The notes: generated by a model not told the origin, from the letters alone. DNA of 64,000 nucleotides from Acinetobacter amyesii (GCF_002018365.1 NZ_MVKX01000006.1:62001-126000), one strand, 5' to 3'; shown: positions 6,945 to 16,074, counted from the first letter of the stretch. Numbers and translations are program-made.

Positions 6945-7314
6945 AATTTTATTGTCCTCAATATTAAATATTTCCCCCTAATTGATCTTTAAACTGTTTG
7001 GCTCAATAACTTCACAGTATTTGAGTCCTGATTGATGGATTTAAATCACACGTTTTTTTCCTAATGCACGACTTATGGATTTTTTATTGACAGCAATAAG
7101 GACACGTTTATTTACAAATACAAATTTTATATTCTAAAGACAATTACTTAAGCCTATGCTAAAAATAAATCATTCTCTCAATATAGGTGCTATTCAAAAA
7201 ATTATTCATTAATTTAAACATCATAGAACTGAAACGCGATTGTGGTACTTTTAACTTGATCAACGAAAAACTTAAAAAACACCTTTCATATATCACTGCT
7301 ATTCCGGAGAGAAC

Positions 7315-7542
7315 ATGAATAACAGCCAGAACTATGTTAAGCAGATCAAGAACGCCAAACGTGGTGGCTATACCCCAACCCTTGCCAAAGACATCAATAA
7401 ACATAAAATTCAAAAAGCACAGCGTCTGATTGACGAATGGCGAAAGCTTGCCAATGAACTCCGCCCACAAATGCAACTTGAGATGGCATATACACTTGAG
7501 GAATGCGCACAGGATCTAGACCAAATTTTAAGAATGAAATAG
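7315..7542 (+). CDS. conserved small hypothetical protein
   Basis: A 75-residue charged protein starting MNNSQNYVKQIKNAKRGGYTPTLAKDINKHKIQ, then a predicted amphipathic helix (residues 35-72) ending AQDLDQILRMK. A good GGAGAG ribosome site precedes the ATG. It stands alone between the mobile-element boundary and the tRNA-Thr gene and is followed by a stem-loop at 7570-7590. No domain is recognised. Codon use and GC fit the chromosome rather than the element to the left. An opposite-strand frame over the same bases has no ribosome site and is rejected. Confidence 0.7.
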   Translation: MNNSQNYVKQIKNAKRGGYTPTLAKDINKHKIQKAQRLIDEWRKLANELRPQMQLEMAYTLEECAQDLDQILRMK

Positions 7543-7569
7543 CACGCAACGTCCACCCATCCTATTTTC

Positions 7570-7590
7570 TCGCCCACATCTTGTGGGCGA
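7570..7590. terminator. 9-bp stem-loop after the small gene
   Basis: TCGCCCACA (7570-7578) pairs perfectly with TGTGGGCGA (7582-7590) around a 3-base loop. Only a short AT-rich tail follows on the plus strand, so it may be a terminator or RNA end protector. Confidence 0.6.
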
Positions 7591-7732
7591 AACATTGCCT
7601 AATTTTATTTCTCTGGTTTTTAGTGCCAAACATCGGTTGAATGCTGAATAAATCAAACGTATAAATTACATTCGATTTGCTGTTTTTTTAACTTGCACCA
7701 CTTCAAAAAATCTGTAGAATGCATTCCACAAC

Positions 7733-7808
<76 letters not shown>

Positions 7809-7859
7809 TTTCTTAGCCTCGCTTTTTAGTGAGGCTTTGATGTTTTTAGAGCCTCTGTT

Positions 7860-8687
7860 TTATGGCTTCCTCGCGCTAATCTGCACATAACGAATCAGCC
7901 CGTCTCGATACAACTTCTCGCACAATTTTGCCGTCATCTTGATTTTGAATTGATCCACATGACTCAGGCTCATCTGACTTTGTTGTTCTTGAATATAATC
8001 AGCAAAACCCTGAAATACGAATTCACTGATATCTTCAATCTGGATATTTTCGAAACCAGCCTGTTGCAATTGTTGTTGTAAATTTTGCTTTGAATTTAAA
8101 TTTTTCAAATTCACATCTGCTGCTTTCAACAGACTTTGATATTTCAGTCGCTGTAATGAATTTAAATTCAAAAACGCATCGGATAACATTAAATAGTGAA
8201 AAGCAAAGCGTCCTTTTGAATTCAAAACATCAATGACCGATAAAAGCAATAAATTCAAATCACTATGATAAGCCGCATCAACACACAACACGGCATCCAT
8301 AGCGTTTTGTGGATAAATATTTTTTAAATTCAAAAATGAATCTTGCTGGATTTTGATTTTTGAATTTAAATTTTTTTGGATTTTTTCCACACATGCGGTT
8401 TGCAATTCGACTGCGGATAAGTTTTGAATTTGAAAATGTTCCATCCAAAAAACCAAGCTCGCACCCTGCCCACAACCGAGGTCTAAAACACGATCTGTAG
8501 ATTTTAATTGAATGGATTCGGCAAGATGGAAAGCGAGTTTTTGACAGGCTGCAGGATAGGATGATTTTGCATCATCCCAATAGCCCAAATTACTCCAAGC
8601 AAGTTCCGCATCATCTCCGAGTAGTCGACTGTTAATCGCATATTTATGGCTAGGGATGTGCTGACGAATTGCTTGAAGCCATTTCAT
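7860..8687 (-). CDS. SAM-dependent methyltransferase
   Basis: A 275-residue class I methyltransferase. Motif I is VLDLGCGQGAS near residue 68, the SAM-binding glycine loop; an acidic residue ending strand 2 (SAVELQ) and an AVLCVDAAYH motif IV follow. The substrate cannot be read from sequence. Layout and size resemble small-molecule or lipid methyltransferases of the UbiE/CFA type. It starts one base after the stop of the FAD-oxidoreductase gene, so the two form an operon and probably act in one pathway. Odd: the middle of the gene repeats Leu-Asn-rich stretches encoded by AATTTAAATTC-like DNA. A start 24 bases upstream, overlapping the previous gene, is also possible. Confidence 0.8.
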   Translation of the reverse strand: MKWLQAIRQHIPSHKYAINSRLLGDDAELAWSNLGYWDDAKSSYPAACQKLAFHLAESIQLKSTDRVLDLGCGQGASLVFWMEHFQIQNLSAVELQTACVEKIQKNLNSKIKIQQDSFLNLKNIYPQNAMDAVLCVDAAYHSDLNLLLLSVIDVLNSKGRFAFHYLMLSDAFLNLNSLQRLKYQSLLKAADVNLKNLNSKQNLQQQLQQAGFENIQIEDISEFVFQGFADYIQEQQSQMSLSHVDQFKIKMTAKLCEKLYRDGLIRYVQISARKP

Positions 8688-8688
8688 G

Positions 8689-10011
8689 TTAGTAACCGAG
8701 TTGAGGGGCAACCTCCACTTTAGGTTTTAAACCTACAAACGGCAATGGTGCACCAAAAATTTCTGCAATATGCATAGCAGACGTTACCGCAGACTCTAAA
8801 ATCGGCAGACCATCGCAAGACCATGAACCACAGAAGAAGACTTTACGCTCAGGAGATAAATGTCGTTGCTGCAACTCTTTATTTAGCGCCACGGTATGTG
8901 AATCCACCACTGCACGTGTCAAACTGACCGAAGAAATCACTTTTTTAGGATCAATCGGAGTCACTGGCTGCCAAGTTTGGAACACAGGGGTTTTACCCAC
9001 CAAGCTCGGTTCAATGGAGTTGAGCCATACGGTAAATTGCTGTCGGGTAAATTTACGGTCCATCATATAACTCAGTACAGACCAATCTTTACGCTTCGGC
9101 GGCATCACTGTTTGATCGGTGTGAATCACCAATTGACCTTGCTCAAATTTAAATTTCTTTAAAAGCTCAATATCATCAGCAAACTGGGTTGAATCTAAAA
9201 ATTCTTCCGTTTTGGTGGTTGGTGTCGCGACTACCACGCGATCGAATAGATGATGTGCTCCGGCCTCAGTTTCCACCAAGACTTTATCGTCTTGCTCGTG
9301 CACTTTGGTAATTGCCGTACCACTTTGAATATTTAAACCTTCAATCAGTTTATCAACCAACGCAGGTGTACCACCTTGAATACGCAACAAGGCATCACCA
9401 TTGGTCAATTGACGCAAGAAAATCAATAGTGGTTTCGCAGGCCATTCGCCAATCGTTTTCGGGTTACAAGTGCAAATGGTATACAACACAGGCATTACCG
9501 CACCATGCCAAAATACTTCTTCAATTTCATTTTTATTAATGAATTCGGCAAGCGTGATGTCCTGATTTTTTGATTTAAAAAATCGAGTGATCGCGGCTTT
9601 GAGTTGCAACATCCCTTTGACTAAACGCCAGCCATATTGTTGTAAGCCTTTACGGTTATTAATAATTGGGAAATTACCAATACGGCTACGACTGGTGGTC
9701 AACCACGTTTCTGTACGATCTTCAAATAGCCAACTGCATGCCATATAGGTACGGACAGGGAAAGTTTTAATCCCTAAATGGGTCGCCAAACTTAAGGTAT
9801 TTTTCCAAAGATGTGGATTCATCACACGCAAAGGGGCATCGATCAAGCCGCCTTCAAACTCAGTGCTGTGGCTATCCATACCACGACCAGGCAGAGCTTC
9901 GAAAATTGTAATGTTATGCCCTGCGTCTTTAAGAATTCTTGCGGTAGCCAGCCCAGCCATGCCACTACCGATGACTGCAATTTCCAATTTTCTTTTCCAT
10001 CTATAAAACAC
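8689..10011 (-). CDS. FAD-dependent oxidoreductase, amine-oxidase-like
   Basis: About 440 residues. The N-terminal Rossmann motif is IAVIGSGMAGLATARIL, followed by FEALPGRGMDSHS, the FAD-binding layout of the flavin amine oxidase/phytoene desaturase superfamily. A C-terminal FCGSWSCDGLPILESAVTSAM segment matches the second FAD-contact motif of this group. The substrate is unknown. The pairing with a methyltransferase suggests modification of a lipid or fatty-acid-like compound, which is inference. The start is uncertain: GTG 10011 gives the length shown. A TTG at 9987 would start the protein at (M)EIAVIGSG, as most relatives do, with a purine-rich ribosome site upstream. Confidence 0.8.
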   Translation of the reverse strand: MFYRWKRKLEIAVIGSGMAGLATARILKDAGHNITIFEALPGRGMDSHSTEFEGGLIDAPLRVMNPHLWKNTLSLATHLGIKTFPVRTYMACSWLFEDRTETWLTTSRSRIGNFPIINNRKGLQQYGWRLVKGMLQLKAAITRFFKSKNQDITLAEFINKNEIEEVFWHGAVMPVLYTICTCNPKTIGEWPAKPLLIFLRQLTNGDALLRIQGGTPALVDKLIEGLNIQSGTAITKVHEQDDKVLVETEAGAHHLFDRVVVATPTTKTEEFLDSTQFADDIELLKKFKFEQGQLVIHTDQTVMPPKRKDWSVLSYMMDRKFTRQQFTVWLNSIEPSLVGKTPVFQTWQPVTPIDPKKVISSVSLTRAVVDSHTVALNKELQQRHLSPERKVFFCGSWSCDGLPILESAVTSAMHIAEIFGAPLPFVGLKPKVEVAPQLGY

Positions 10012-10417
10012 AGTTTAAAAGTATGACTGATCAGAAGTTAAAAATAGCTATTAAAAAATACCAGATTCGCACTTTTTGTATGGATTTCAGTACAGCCGTT
10101 TTTAAGTTAAATTTACAAATATTTACAGTCAAAAAGTACACAATTTAAGCTTTGTTTTTTAAACATATTTTTCTTTAAAATTTTAATTACCCTATAAAAC
10201 CAAACAATTAAATTAACCATTTTTATAACTTTCGGTTTACTTTAAAGCCAAGTCTCGCTAAGATGCGCCACATAATAAAGTGATAAATTCATCACAATTT
10301 ATAAAAAGTAAAATGATATTTAAATCATGACAACTATAAATACTACAGCGCTCAATAAAAAAGCCTCTGACTATTCAGAGGCTTTTTTTTCGGCTATTTC
10401 AACGGCATGATTTTCAC
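10012..10417. other. gene-free leader and terminator region
   Basis: AT-rich leader of the FAD-oxidoreductase operon on the left and the pirin terminator (10357-10390) on the right. No coding frame or structured element beyond that hairpin is seen. Confidence 0.6.
10357..10390. terminator. bidirectional-type terminator after the pirin gene
   Basis: AAGCCTCTGA (10361-10370) pairs with 10375-10384 around a 4-base loop, flanked by A-run and T-run. Its position makes it the terminator of the minus-strand pirin gene. Confidence 0.9.
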
Positions 10418-11296
10418 TTAAGCTTCATGCGCCAGTGCAATTTCACCAAATTTCCCGTTATTGAAATCATCAAAGGCTTGAATGATTTCAGCTTTACTAT
10501 TCATCACAAATGGGCCATAACCTTGAATCGGCTCATTTAGTGGCTCACCGCTAAGTAACAGAAATTGTGTGTCCTGCAACGCTTGTAGCTGAATGGCGAT
10601 ATCATCTTTGGCAAACATGACCATCGAACTGTCTTGAACTTTATGACTTTCATTCACTACAACCTCACCCTTCAAGACCACCAAAATGGTGTTATGCCCT
10701 TCAGGTACATGTAAGGTGGTTTCATATTGAGCTTTCAACTCACCATCCCAGACATTCACTGGACTAAAGGTCTGTGCTGGCCCAAGGTGACCACCCATTT
10801 CACCGGCAATCACCCGAATATGCCCTGCACCTTCATCCATGTCTATGCGAGGAATATCTTGGCGTGTGATCGCTTGATAACGAGGCTGAGTCATTTTGTC
10901 TTTTGCCGGTAAATTCACCCACAATTGAACCATCTCAAAAAGACCACCTGCTTGAGCAAATTCAGGTGAATGAAATTCTTCATGCACCAGACCCGACCCT
11001 GCGGTCATCCATTGCACATCGCCCGTTTGAATTGTGCCGCCACCACCACTTGAGTCTTTATGAGTCACTTCACCGCTGTAGGCGATAGTCACGGTTTCAA
11101 AACCACGATGTGGATGTGAACCCACTCCATGCTGTGCAGTGGTGGGATCAAACTGATAAGGTGCCGCATAATCCAAAAGCAAAAATGGGCTAATCGCCTG
11201 ACCTAGACGATCATAGGAAAATAAGCTTTTGACTGGAAAACCATCGCCCACCCAGTGCATTTGCTGATTACGATAAACACCAATTACTTTTTTCAT
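10418..11296 (-). CDS. pirin family protein
   Basis: A 292-residue bicupin. The N-terminal cupin carries the pirin metal motif HPHRGFETVTI (about residues 62-72), with further ligands in GSGLVHEEFHS (about 100-110). The C-terminal cupin is less conserved, as is usual. Bacterial pirins bind iron or other metals; some act as quercetinases, others modulate enzymes under stress. It is transcribed away from the ycaC-like gene across a 327-bp shared region with a palindrome. A LysR-type gene follows ycaC, so a small stress-response group controlled by that regulator is plausible. Confidence 0.9.
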   Translation of the reverse strand: MKKVIGVYRNQQMHWVGDGFPVKSLFSYDRLGQAISPFLLLDYAAPYQFDPTTAQHGVGSHPHRGFETVTIAYSGEVTHKDSSGGGGTIQTGDVQWMTAGSGLVHEEFHSPEFAQAGGLFEMVQLWVNLPAKDKMTQPRYQAITRQDIPRIDMDEGAGHIRVIAGEMGGHLGPAQTFSPVNVWDGELKAQYETTLHVPEGHNTILVVLKGEVVVNESHKVQDSSMVMFAKDDIAIQLQALQDTQFLLLSGEPLNEPIQGYGPFVMNSKAEIIQAFDDFNNGKFGEIALAHEA

Positions 11297-11623
11297 TTCT
11301 TAGCTCCTATATTCATACGATAGGATGAACATAGCGCTTATTTTAAGCTTTGAAATACTTGATGACCATCTTCCAGATAGCATTCTATATCTCAAATATA
11401 GAACAATATTCAGTAATACAGCCTGCACCTCACTCAAAACCAAGCATTAATTCAGAAATCCTAAGGTTTAAGTCATATTTAACGCTGAATTATCCCAATT
11501 TTATGATTGAGCTTCTCATTTAAACCCATTTTATTATCCCATTTTTACAACTATCCTAAATCTAGTTAACACGCAGATTTCATCTGATCCTGCGTACTTG
11601 CAAACAGGAAAGAGGACAATAAA
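11297..11623. other. divergent promoter region with palindrome
   Basis: Shared leader of pirin (minus) and ycaC (plus). It contains TTCTATAT (11383-11390), a 5-base spacer and ATATAGAA (11396-11403), a perfect inverted repeat of LysR-box type (T-N11-A). A ribosome site AAAGAGGA precedes the ycaC start. Confidence 0.5.
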
Positions 11624-12250
11624 ATGGGCAAACCTTACGTTCGTTTAGACAAAGACAATGCCGCAGTACTTTTAGTTGACCACCAAACAGGTTTACTTTC
11701 ATTGGTTCGCGACATTGATCCAGATAAATTTAAAAATAATGTGCTCGCACTGGCTGCAGCCGCTAAATATTTTAATCTTCCAACGATTCTCACCACCAGT
11801 TTTGAACAGGGTCCAAACGGTCCATTGGTTCCAGAACTAAAAGAAATGTTCCCTGACGCACCTTATATTGCACGCCCAGGTCAAATTAATGCTTGGGACA
11901 ATGAATACTTTGTGAAAGCCGTCAAAGCAACCGGCAAAAAACAATTGATTATTGCTGGTGTGGTGACTGAGGTTTGTGTTGCATTCCCAACCTTGTCTGC
12001 TTTAGAAGAAGACTTTGATGTCTTTGTAGTGACCGATGCTTCAGGTACTTTCAACCATTTAACCCGCGATTCGGCTTGGGAACGTATGACGCAAGCGGGT
12101 GCACAGCTCATGACGTGGTTTGGTACCGCGTGTGAATTACACCGTGACTGGCGTAATGATATTGAAGGTTTAGGTGCGCTTTTCGGCAACCATATTCCAG
12201 ACTACCGCAACCTCATCAACAGCTATACGCAAAATACTGAAAAGAAATAA
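11624..12250 (+). CDS. ycaC: YcaC-type cysteine hydrolase (isochorismatase family)
   Basis: A 208-residue protein, the same length as E. coli YcaC and recognisably similar throughout (for example PYVRLDKDNAAVLLVDHQ and GVVTEVCVAFPT). The catalytic nucleophile is Cys118 in the VTEVCVAF motif, with Asp19 in LLVDHQ as the acidic partner. The fold is the isochorismatase-like hydrolase, often octameric; the true substrate of YcaC is not established. A strong terminator follows, then a LysR-type regulator gene on the same strand, and the pirin gene diverges upstream. Regulation by that LysR protein is likely but inferred. Confidence 0.9.
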   Translation: MGKPYVRLDKDNAAVLLVDHQTGLLSLVRDIDPDKFKNNVLALAAAAKYFNLPTILTTSFEQGPNGPLVPELKEMFPDAPYIARPGQINAWDNEYFVKAVKATGKKQLIIAGVVTEVCVAFPTLSALEEDFDVFVVTDASGTFNHLTRDSAWERMTQAGAQLMTWFGTACELHRDWRNDIEGLGALFGNHIPDYRNLINSYTQNTEKK

Positions 12251-12262
12251 TCCTTCAGTAGT

Positions 12263-12289
12263 AAAAAGCGGCTTCGAGCCGCTTTTTTT
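12263..12289 (+). terminator. terminator after ycaC
   Basis: AAAAAGCGGCT (12263-12273) pairs with AGCCGCTTTTT (12277-12287) with a TCG loop and a T-run. Confidence 0.9.
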
Positions 12290-12357
12290 ATACCTCATGT
12301 ATAAATTGACGTATGATGATTTGAATTGAAATAATTTTTCACTGCATAAGGTGATCC

Positions 12358-13281
12358 ATGCATTCATTTGATGATTATTACTACTTTTACTTGGTGGTGA
12401 AACATGGCGGTTTTAGCGCTGCAAGTGAAGCATCGAATATTACAAAATCAAAATTAAGCCGACGCATTTTAGATCTTGAAGCCAAATATAATGTCACCCT
12501 TATTCAGCGTTCTACCCGACACTTTAAGGTCACAACATTAGGCCAAGAATTGTATGAAGAATGCATAAAAGTGATCGAACAAGTTGAATGTGCACATCAG
12601 GTGCTCCTGAAGCAAAAAAGTGAGCTTGAAGGCTTGGTTAAAATTAGTTGTCCACCGGTCATGATGGAACATCAAATTCGCCCCTTGTTAAATCAATTTT
12701 TAAAAGATCACCCCAAAGTTCAGGTTGAACTCGAGCTGTCTAGCCGCCGTGTAGATGTCTTGCATGACGACATTGATTTAGCGATTCGTACCAATTTTAG
12801 TAAGAATGAAGACTCGAGCATTATTGTACGTGACGTGATTAAAACCGTGCATTGCTTAGTGATTAGTCCTGAACTTTTACAAGGACGCGAGTTAAAGCAT
12901 ATTACGGAATTGACAGAATTTCCGAGTATCGTTTTAGGTACACAGAAAAACCGCTATCAATGGCATTTGCATCATACCGGACAACAAGAGCAGATTGAAA
13001 TTGCCTTACAACCTCGGATTAAAAGCAATGACTTAGCCGGTGCTTATTATGCAGTACTGGATGGTTTAGGCATTGCAGACTTACCGTATTTAACCGTGCA
13101 AGCAGATATTGAGGCAGGTCGTCTAATTCACCTCTTCCCCGAATGGTGCTCAAATGTCGGTACAGTACAATTGGTATATGCTTCCCGTAAAGGTCAGCGC
13201 CTAGTCATGGAAAGATTAATTGACTATTTAGTCGATGGAATTCGAGACTATGCTCCAGAACATGATGGCTATTTAGTTTAA
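12358..13281 (+). CDS. LysR-family transcriptional regulator
   Basis: 307 residues. The N-terminal winged HTH (residues 1-60) reads FDDYYYFYLVVKHGGFSAASEA, then SKLSRRILDLEAKYNVTLIQRSTR, the standard LysR DNA-binding domain. An effector-binding periplasmic-binding-protein-like domain follows from about residue 90. AAGGTG lies just before the ATG. The gene lies downstream of ycaC behind a terminator, so it has its own promoter. It is the obvious candidate regulator for the ycaC/pirin divergent region. The effector is unknown. Confidence 0.9.
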   Translation: MHSFDDYYYFYLVVKHGGFSAASEASNITKSKLSRRILDLEAKYNVTLIQRSTRHFKVTTLGQELYEECIKVIEQVECAHQVLLKQKSELEGLVKISCPPVMMEHQIRPLLNQFLKDHPKVQVELELSSRRVDVLHDDIDLAIRTNFSKNEDSSIIVRDVIKTVHCLVISPELLQGRELKHITELTEFPSIVLGTQKNRYQWHLHHTGQQEQIEIALQPRIKSNDLAGAYYAVLDGLGIADLPYLTVQADIEAGRLIHLFPEWCSNVGTVQLVYASRKGQRLVMERLIDYLVDGIRDYAPEHDGYLV

Positions 13282-13294
13282 TGTTCTTGACCAC

Positions 13295-13326
13295 AAAAAA
13301 AGCCAGAACTGAGTTCTGGCTTTTTT
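13295..13326. terminator. bidirectional terminator between lysR-type gene and ahpC
   Basis: A 15-bp stem (A-run plus GCCAGAAC pairing with GTTCTGGC plus T-run) with a 3-base loop serves both convergent genes. Confidence 0.9.
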
Positions 13327-13349
13327 AAATCTACGGTTGGATCACCAAA

Positions 13350-13913
13350 TTAGATTTTACCCACTAGGTCGATCGATGGTGCAAGCGTCGCTTCACCTTC
13401 TTTCCATTTTGCAGGACATACTTCACCTGGGTGTGCATGTACATATTGAGCAGCTTTTACTTTACGCATCAATTCAGAAGCATCACGGCCGATACCACCT
13501 GCGTTGATTTCAACGATTTGGATTTTACCTTCAGGGTCGATCACGAAAGTACCACGGTCAGCAAGACCATCCGCTTCAATTAAAACATCAAAGTTTTTCG
13601 CAAGTGTCCAAGTTGGATCGCCAACCATTGGGTATTCGATTTTCTTAATTTCTTCAGAAGAATCGTGCCAAGCTTTATGCGTGAAGTGTGTATCAGTAGA
13701 TACTGAATAAATTTCTACGCCCATTTTCTTGAACTCAGCATAGTGATCAGCAAGATCGCCTAATTCTGTTGGACATACAAAAGTAAAGTCAGCAGGATAG
13801 AAGAACACCACAGACCATTTACCGTAGAAGTCTTTTTCTGAAACTTCAATAAATTGACCGTCTTGGTAAGCGGTAGCGTTAAATGGTTTTACTTCAGTAT
13901 TAATTAAACTCAT
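13350..13913 (-). CDS. ahpC: alkyl hydroperoxide reductase subunit C (peroxiredoxin)
   Basis: A 187-residue typical 2-Cys peroxiredoxin. The peroxidatic cysteine is Cys47 in [13 protein letters not shown] and the resolving cysteine is Cys166 in GEVCPAKW. It reduces H2O2, organic peroxides and peroxynitrite, recycled by AhpF or a thioredoxin system. No ahpF is adjacent, so the reductase must be encoded elsewhere. The N-terminus [16 protein letters not shown] is typical of the AhpC1 subgroup. It shares a terminator with the convergent LysR-type gene. Confidence 0.96.
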   Translation of the reverse strand: MSLINTEVKPFNATAYQDGQFIEVSEKDFYGKWSVVFFYPADFTFVCPTELGDLADHYAEFKKMGVEIYSVSTDTHFTHKAWHDSSEEIKKIEYPMVGDPTWTLAKNFDVLIEADGLADRGTFVIDPEGKIQIVEINAGGIGRDASELMRKVKAAQYVHAHPGEVCPAKWKEGEATLAPSIDLVGKI

Positions 13914-14075
13914 TTGATATTCCTCTAACTCATTTCAGGGATTGCTTATCTGTTGAAGCTAGAATACGAAATATCAAACCATAGGTAAAACCGAACTTTT
14001 TTATAAAAACTATCGGATTTTTAGATTTGTTATTTAAATCAATCTTTGCCTTTCCATCGTGCAAACCTATCAAGT

Positions 14076-14714
14076 TCAATGAGAGCAAGGATTTATATCC
14101 ATACAGAGGGTCTGCCAAGCAGCCTGTGTAAACTGTTGTTTATAGTGTGATGGTGGCGTTTTTACTTTATGTGATAACCATGCCCGACAATAATTTTCTG
14201 TTGCTCCCAAGACCAATGACATCATTAATTCTTTGGGTAAATGCTCGATCAAATGCCAATCGGGTTGTGCGGTCAACCAATCCAGCAGTGCGCTATTGCG
14301 TTGCAGATTATGTTGTTTTAACTCGGCTTGTAGCGTTTCCTTACGCATACTAAACCCTGCCGCATACAAGAATCCTGCAAAATCTGGATACGCTTCTACC
14401 CAGTCGATATACGAGCACAAAATGGCTTGAATGCCTTCCTGCAGCGATTGGGCCTGTGTCAAGGCATCTGCCCTTTTCGCAAATTGATCTTGCAACGCCG
14501 CAAAATACAATGCTGCCACTAAACCATCTTTATTTTTAAAATGATGGTAAATCGCGCCAACACTGGTCTCTGCGCGGTCTCGCACATGTTCAATCGTCGT
14601 CGTTTCAATCCCTTGCTCTAAAAAACATGCAAGGGCTTCTCCTAAGATCTGCCGTTTAAGTTCCGCTCGGCGACCACTGTAAATTCGTTGCAATAATGCT
14701 TGATTTGACGACAT
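14076..14714 (-). CDS. TetR-family transcriptional repressor
   Basis: 212 residues. The N-terminal HTH contains the TetR signature TTIEHVRDRAETSVGAIYHHFKNKDGLVAALY (residues about 40-70, written here in part). The C-terminal ligand domain is helical with unknown ligand. It diverges from a hotdog-fold gene across a 133-bp region carrying two palindromes, so it most likely represses that gene and itself. The ligand may be an acyl compound given the neighbour, which is inference. Confidence 0.9.
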   Translation of the reverse strand: MSSNQALLQRIYSGRRAELKRQILGEALACFLEQGIETTTIEHVRDRAETSVGAIYHHFKNKDGLVAALYFAALQDQFAKRADALTQAQSLQEGIQAILCSYIDWVEAYPDFAGFLYAAGFSMRKETLQAELKQHNLQRNSALLDWLTAQPDWHLIEHLPKELMMSLVLGATENYCRAWLSHKVKTPPSHYKQQFTQAAWQTLCMDINPCSH

Positions 14715-14792
14715 CGATACCTTCCCTTTGCTCGGGTCATTTTAAAACAATGTTGGCTTCTTTTAATAGCTGTGACGTCATTTACGCCATTA

Positions 14793-14825
14793 ACAGAATA
14801 TTATTCTGTATTAGAATTATATTCT
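14793..14825. promoter_or_regulatory. double palindromic operator of the TetR regulator
   Basis: ACAGAATA (14793-14800), one base, TATTCTGT (14802-14809) is a perfect 17-base palindrome. A second half-similar site, AGAAT-TAT-ATTCT (14813-14825), follows at once. Both lie just before the hotdog-fold gene start, overlapping its likely promoter. Confidence 0.7.
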
Positions 14826-14847
14826 GAATAATGAAGGATAATTAAGC

Positions 14848-15312
14848 ATGAGCCAAGCATTAAAATTATGGAAGACCTTCCAAAACAAACCCGCAGGGAA
14901 ATGGACTTTTTCTAAATTGCTGTGTTTGAAAGCACCGTATTTCAGTAGCATTTCGCCTGTTTTTGATGAATTAAAGCCCCAATACTGTGAACTACATATT
15001 AAAAAACAGCGCAGCGTGCTGAATCATATTGGCACTGTCCACGCGATTGCCATGTGTAATATGGCTGAATTGGCTGGCGGAACCATGACCGATGTGACCG
15101 TTCCGAGCAGCCATCGTTGGATTCCCAAAGGCATGACTGTGGAATATTTGAAAAAAGCTGATACAGATTTAACGGCCATTGCCACGCCTGTCGATGCCAA
15201 TTTTACGTGGAATGCAGGGAGTGATTATTTGGTGAATGTCGTGGTGAACAACACACGTAATGAAGTGGTTTTTAAAGCCGTAATTACCATGTGGGTATCA
15301 GCAAAAAAATAA
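14848..15312 (+). CDS. hotdog-fold DUF4442 family protein, thioesterase-like
   Basis: 154 residues with the hotdog-fold pattern HIGTVHAIAMCNMAELAGG around residues 60-80 and a WIPKGMTVEYLKKA strand pair. This is the DUF4442/YiiD-C-like branch of the acyl-CoA thioesterase superfamily. The conserved Asn/His of the 'LNHIGT' segment would line the active site. The natural substrate is unknown. Divergent control by the neighbouring TetR-type repressor through the palindromes upstream is likely. A terminator follows closely. Confidence 0.8.
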   Translation: MSQALKLWKTFQNKPAGKWTFSKLLCLKAPYFSSISPVFDELKPQYCELHIKKQRSVLNHIGTVHAIAMCNMAELAGGTMTDVTVPSSHRWIPKGMTVEYLKKADTDLTAIATPVDANFTWNAGSDYLVNVVVNNTRNEVVFKAVITMWVSAKK

Positions 15313-15363
15313 GTCATCGACTCAATTGCAGCATGAAACTGATCTTTCAAAATGAGACATGCG

Positions 15364-15395
15364 AAAAAAAGCCCTCAAGATTGAGGGCTTTTTTT
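15364..15395. terminator. bidirectional terminator
   Basis: A 15-bp stem (AAAAAAAGCCCTCAA with its complement) at 15364-15378/15381-15395 lies between the DUF4442 gene and convergent ssb. Confidence 0.9.
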
Positions 15396-15435
15396 GATGA
15401 TGATCTACCGTTTTAAACGCTGTGTTTAAGGTTTA

Positions 15436-16023
15436 TTAGAACGGTAAGTCGTCATCTAAATCTGCTGCAGCTGGAGCCGGTGTCGGTGCAGGCTGTTGTT
15501 TTGGCGCAAAACCACCTGGGTTGTTGTTGCCATAGCTATTGCCTTGAGCCGGTTGGTTATTGCCATAACCGCCTTGGTTTGAGTTATTACCGTAGCCACC
15601 TTGGTTTTGGTTATTGTTATAACCACCTTGTTGGTTATTAAAACGAGGCTGACCAAAATCGCCGCCTTGACCTTGTTCGCCTTGTTGGCGGTTATTGTCA
15701 AGCATTTGCATTTGTTCACCACGAATTTCAGTCGTGTAACGCTCTTGACCGCCTTGATCTGTCCACTGACGAGTACGTAATGAACCTTCAATATAAACTT
15801 TAGAACCTTTGCGCAAATATTGCTGTGCAATTTCACCTAAACGGTTATGCAACACAATACGGTGCCATTCTGTTTGCTCTTTACGCTCACCTGTATTTTT
15901 ATCAGTCCATGAATCACTCGTTGCAATTGAGAACTGAGTGAGAGAACCACCATTTGGGAAAGTTTTTGTTTCAGGGTCACGACCTAAAGTACCAACTAAA
16001 ATGACCTTATTTACACCACGCAT
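15436..16023 (-). CDS. ssb: single-stranded DNA-binding protein
   Basis: 195 residues. The N-terminal OB fold (residues 1-110) opens [18 protein letters not shown], with [14 protein letters not shown] and [11 protein letters not shown] in the middle. A long disordered linker rich in Gly, Asn and Gln follows, with repeated GGYGNN units. The C-terminal tip DDDLPF is the acidic peptide that recruits repair and replication proteins. It acts as a tetramer at replication forks and in recombination. The MFS transporter gene lies upstream on the same strand, 51 bases away. Confidence 0.97.
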   Translation of the reverse strand: MRGVNKVILVGTLGRDPETKTFPNGGSLTQFSIATSDSWTDKNTGERKEQTEWHRIVLHNRLGEIAQQYLRKGSKVYIEGSLRTRQWTDQGGQERYTTEIRGEQMQMLDNNRQQGEQGQGGDFGQPRFNNQQGGYNNNQNQGGYGNNSNQGGYGNNQPAQGNSYGNNNPGGFAPKQQPAPTPAPAAADLDDDLPF

Positions 16024-16074
16024 CAGACGTATTCTTCCTATTTGTTTCTATTATTTACTTTATAAGAGTTATGC

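Larger units (their letters stand above)
6695..7314. other. gene-free junction between element and chromosome
   Basis: Holds the tail of the DRT3 ncRNA region, the ATGTCGGTA repeats, the tRNA-like att candidate and one terminator. From about 6,950 on it is AT-rich DNA with no supported gene, serving as leader for the gene at 7315. Confidence 0.6.

Noticed and set aside
7159..7476. Minus-strand open frame of 105 codons overlapping the small gene at 7315
   Set aside because: Antisense to a gene with a good ribosome site; no ribosome site or recognisable domain of its own.
13930..14118. 62-codon minus-strand frame between ahpC and the TetR gene
   Set aside because: Overlaps the TetR gene end, no ribosome site, composition not coding-like.
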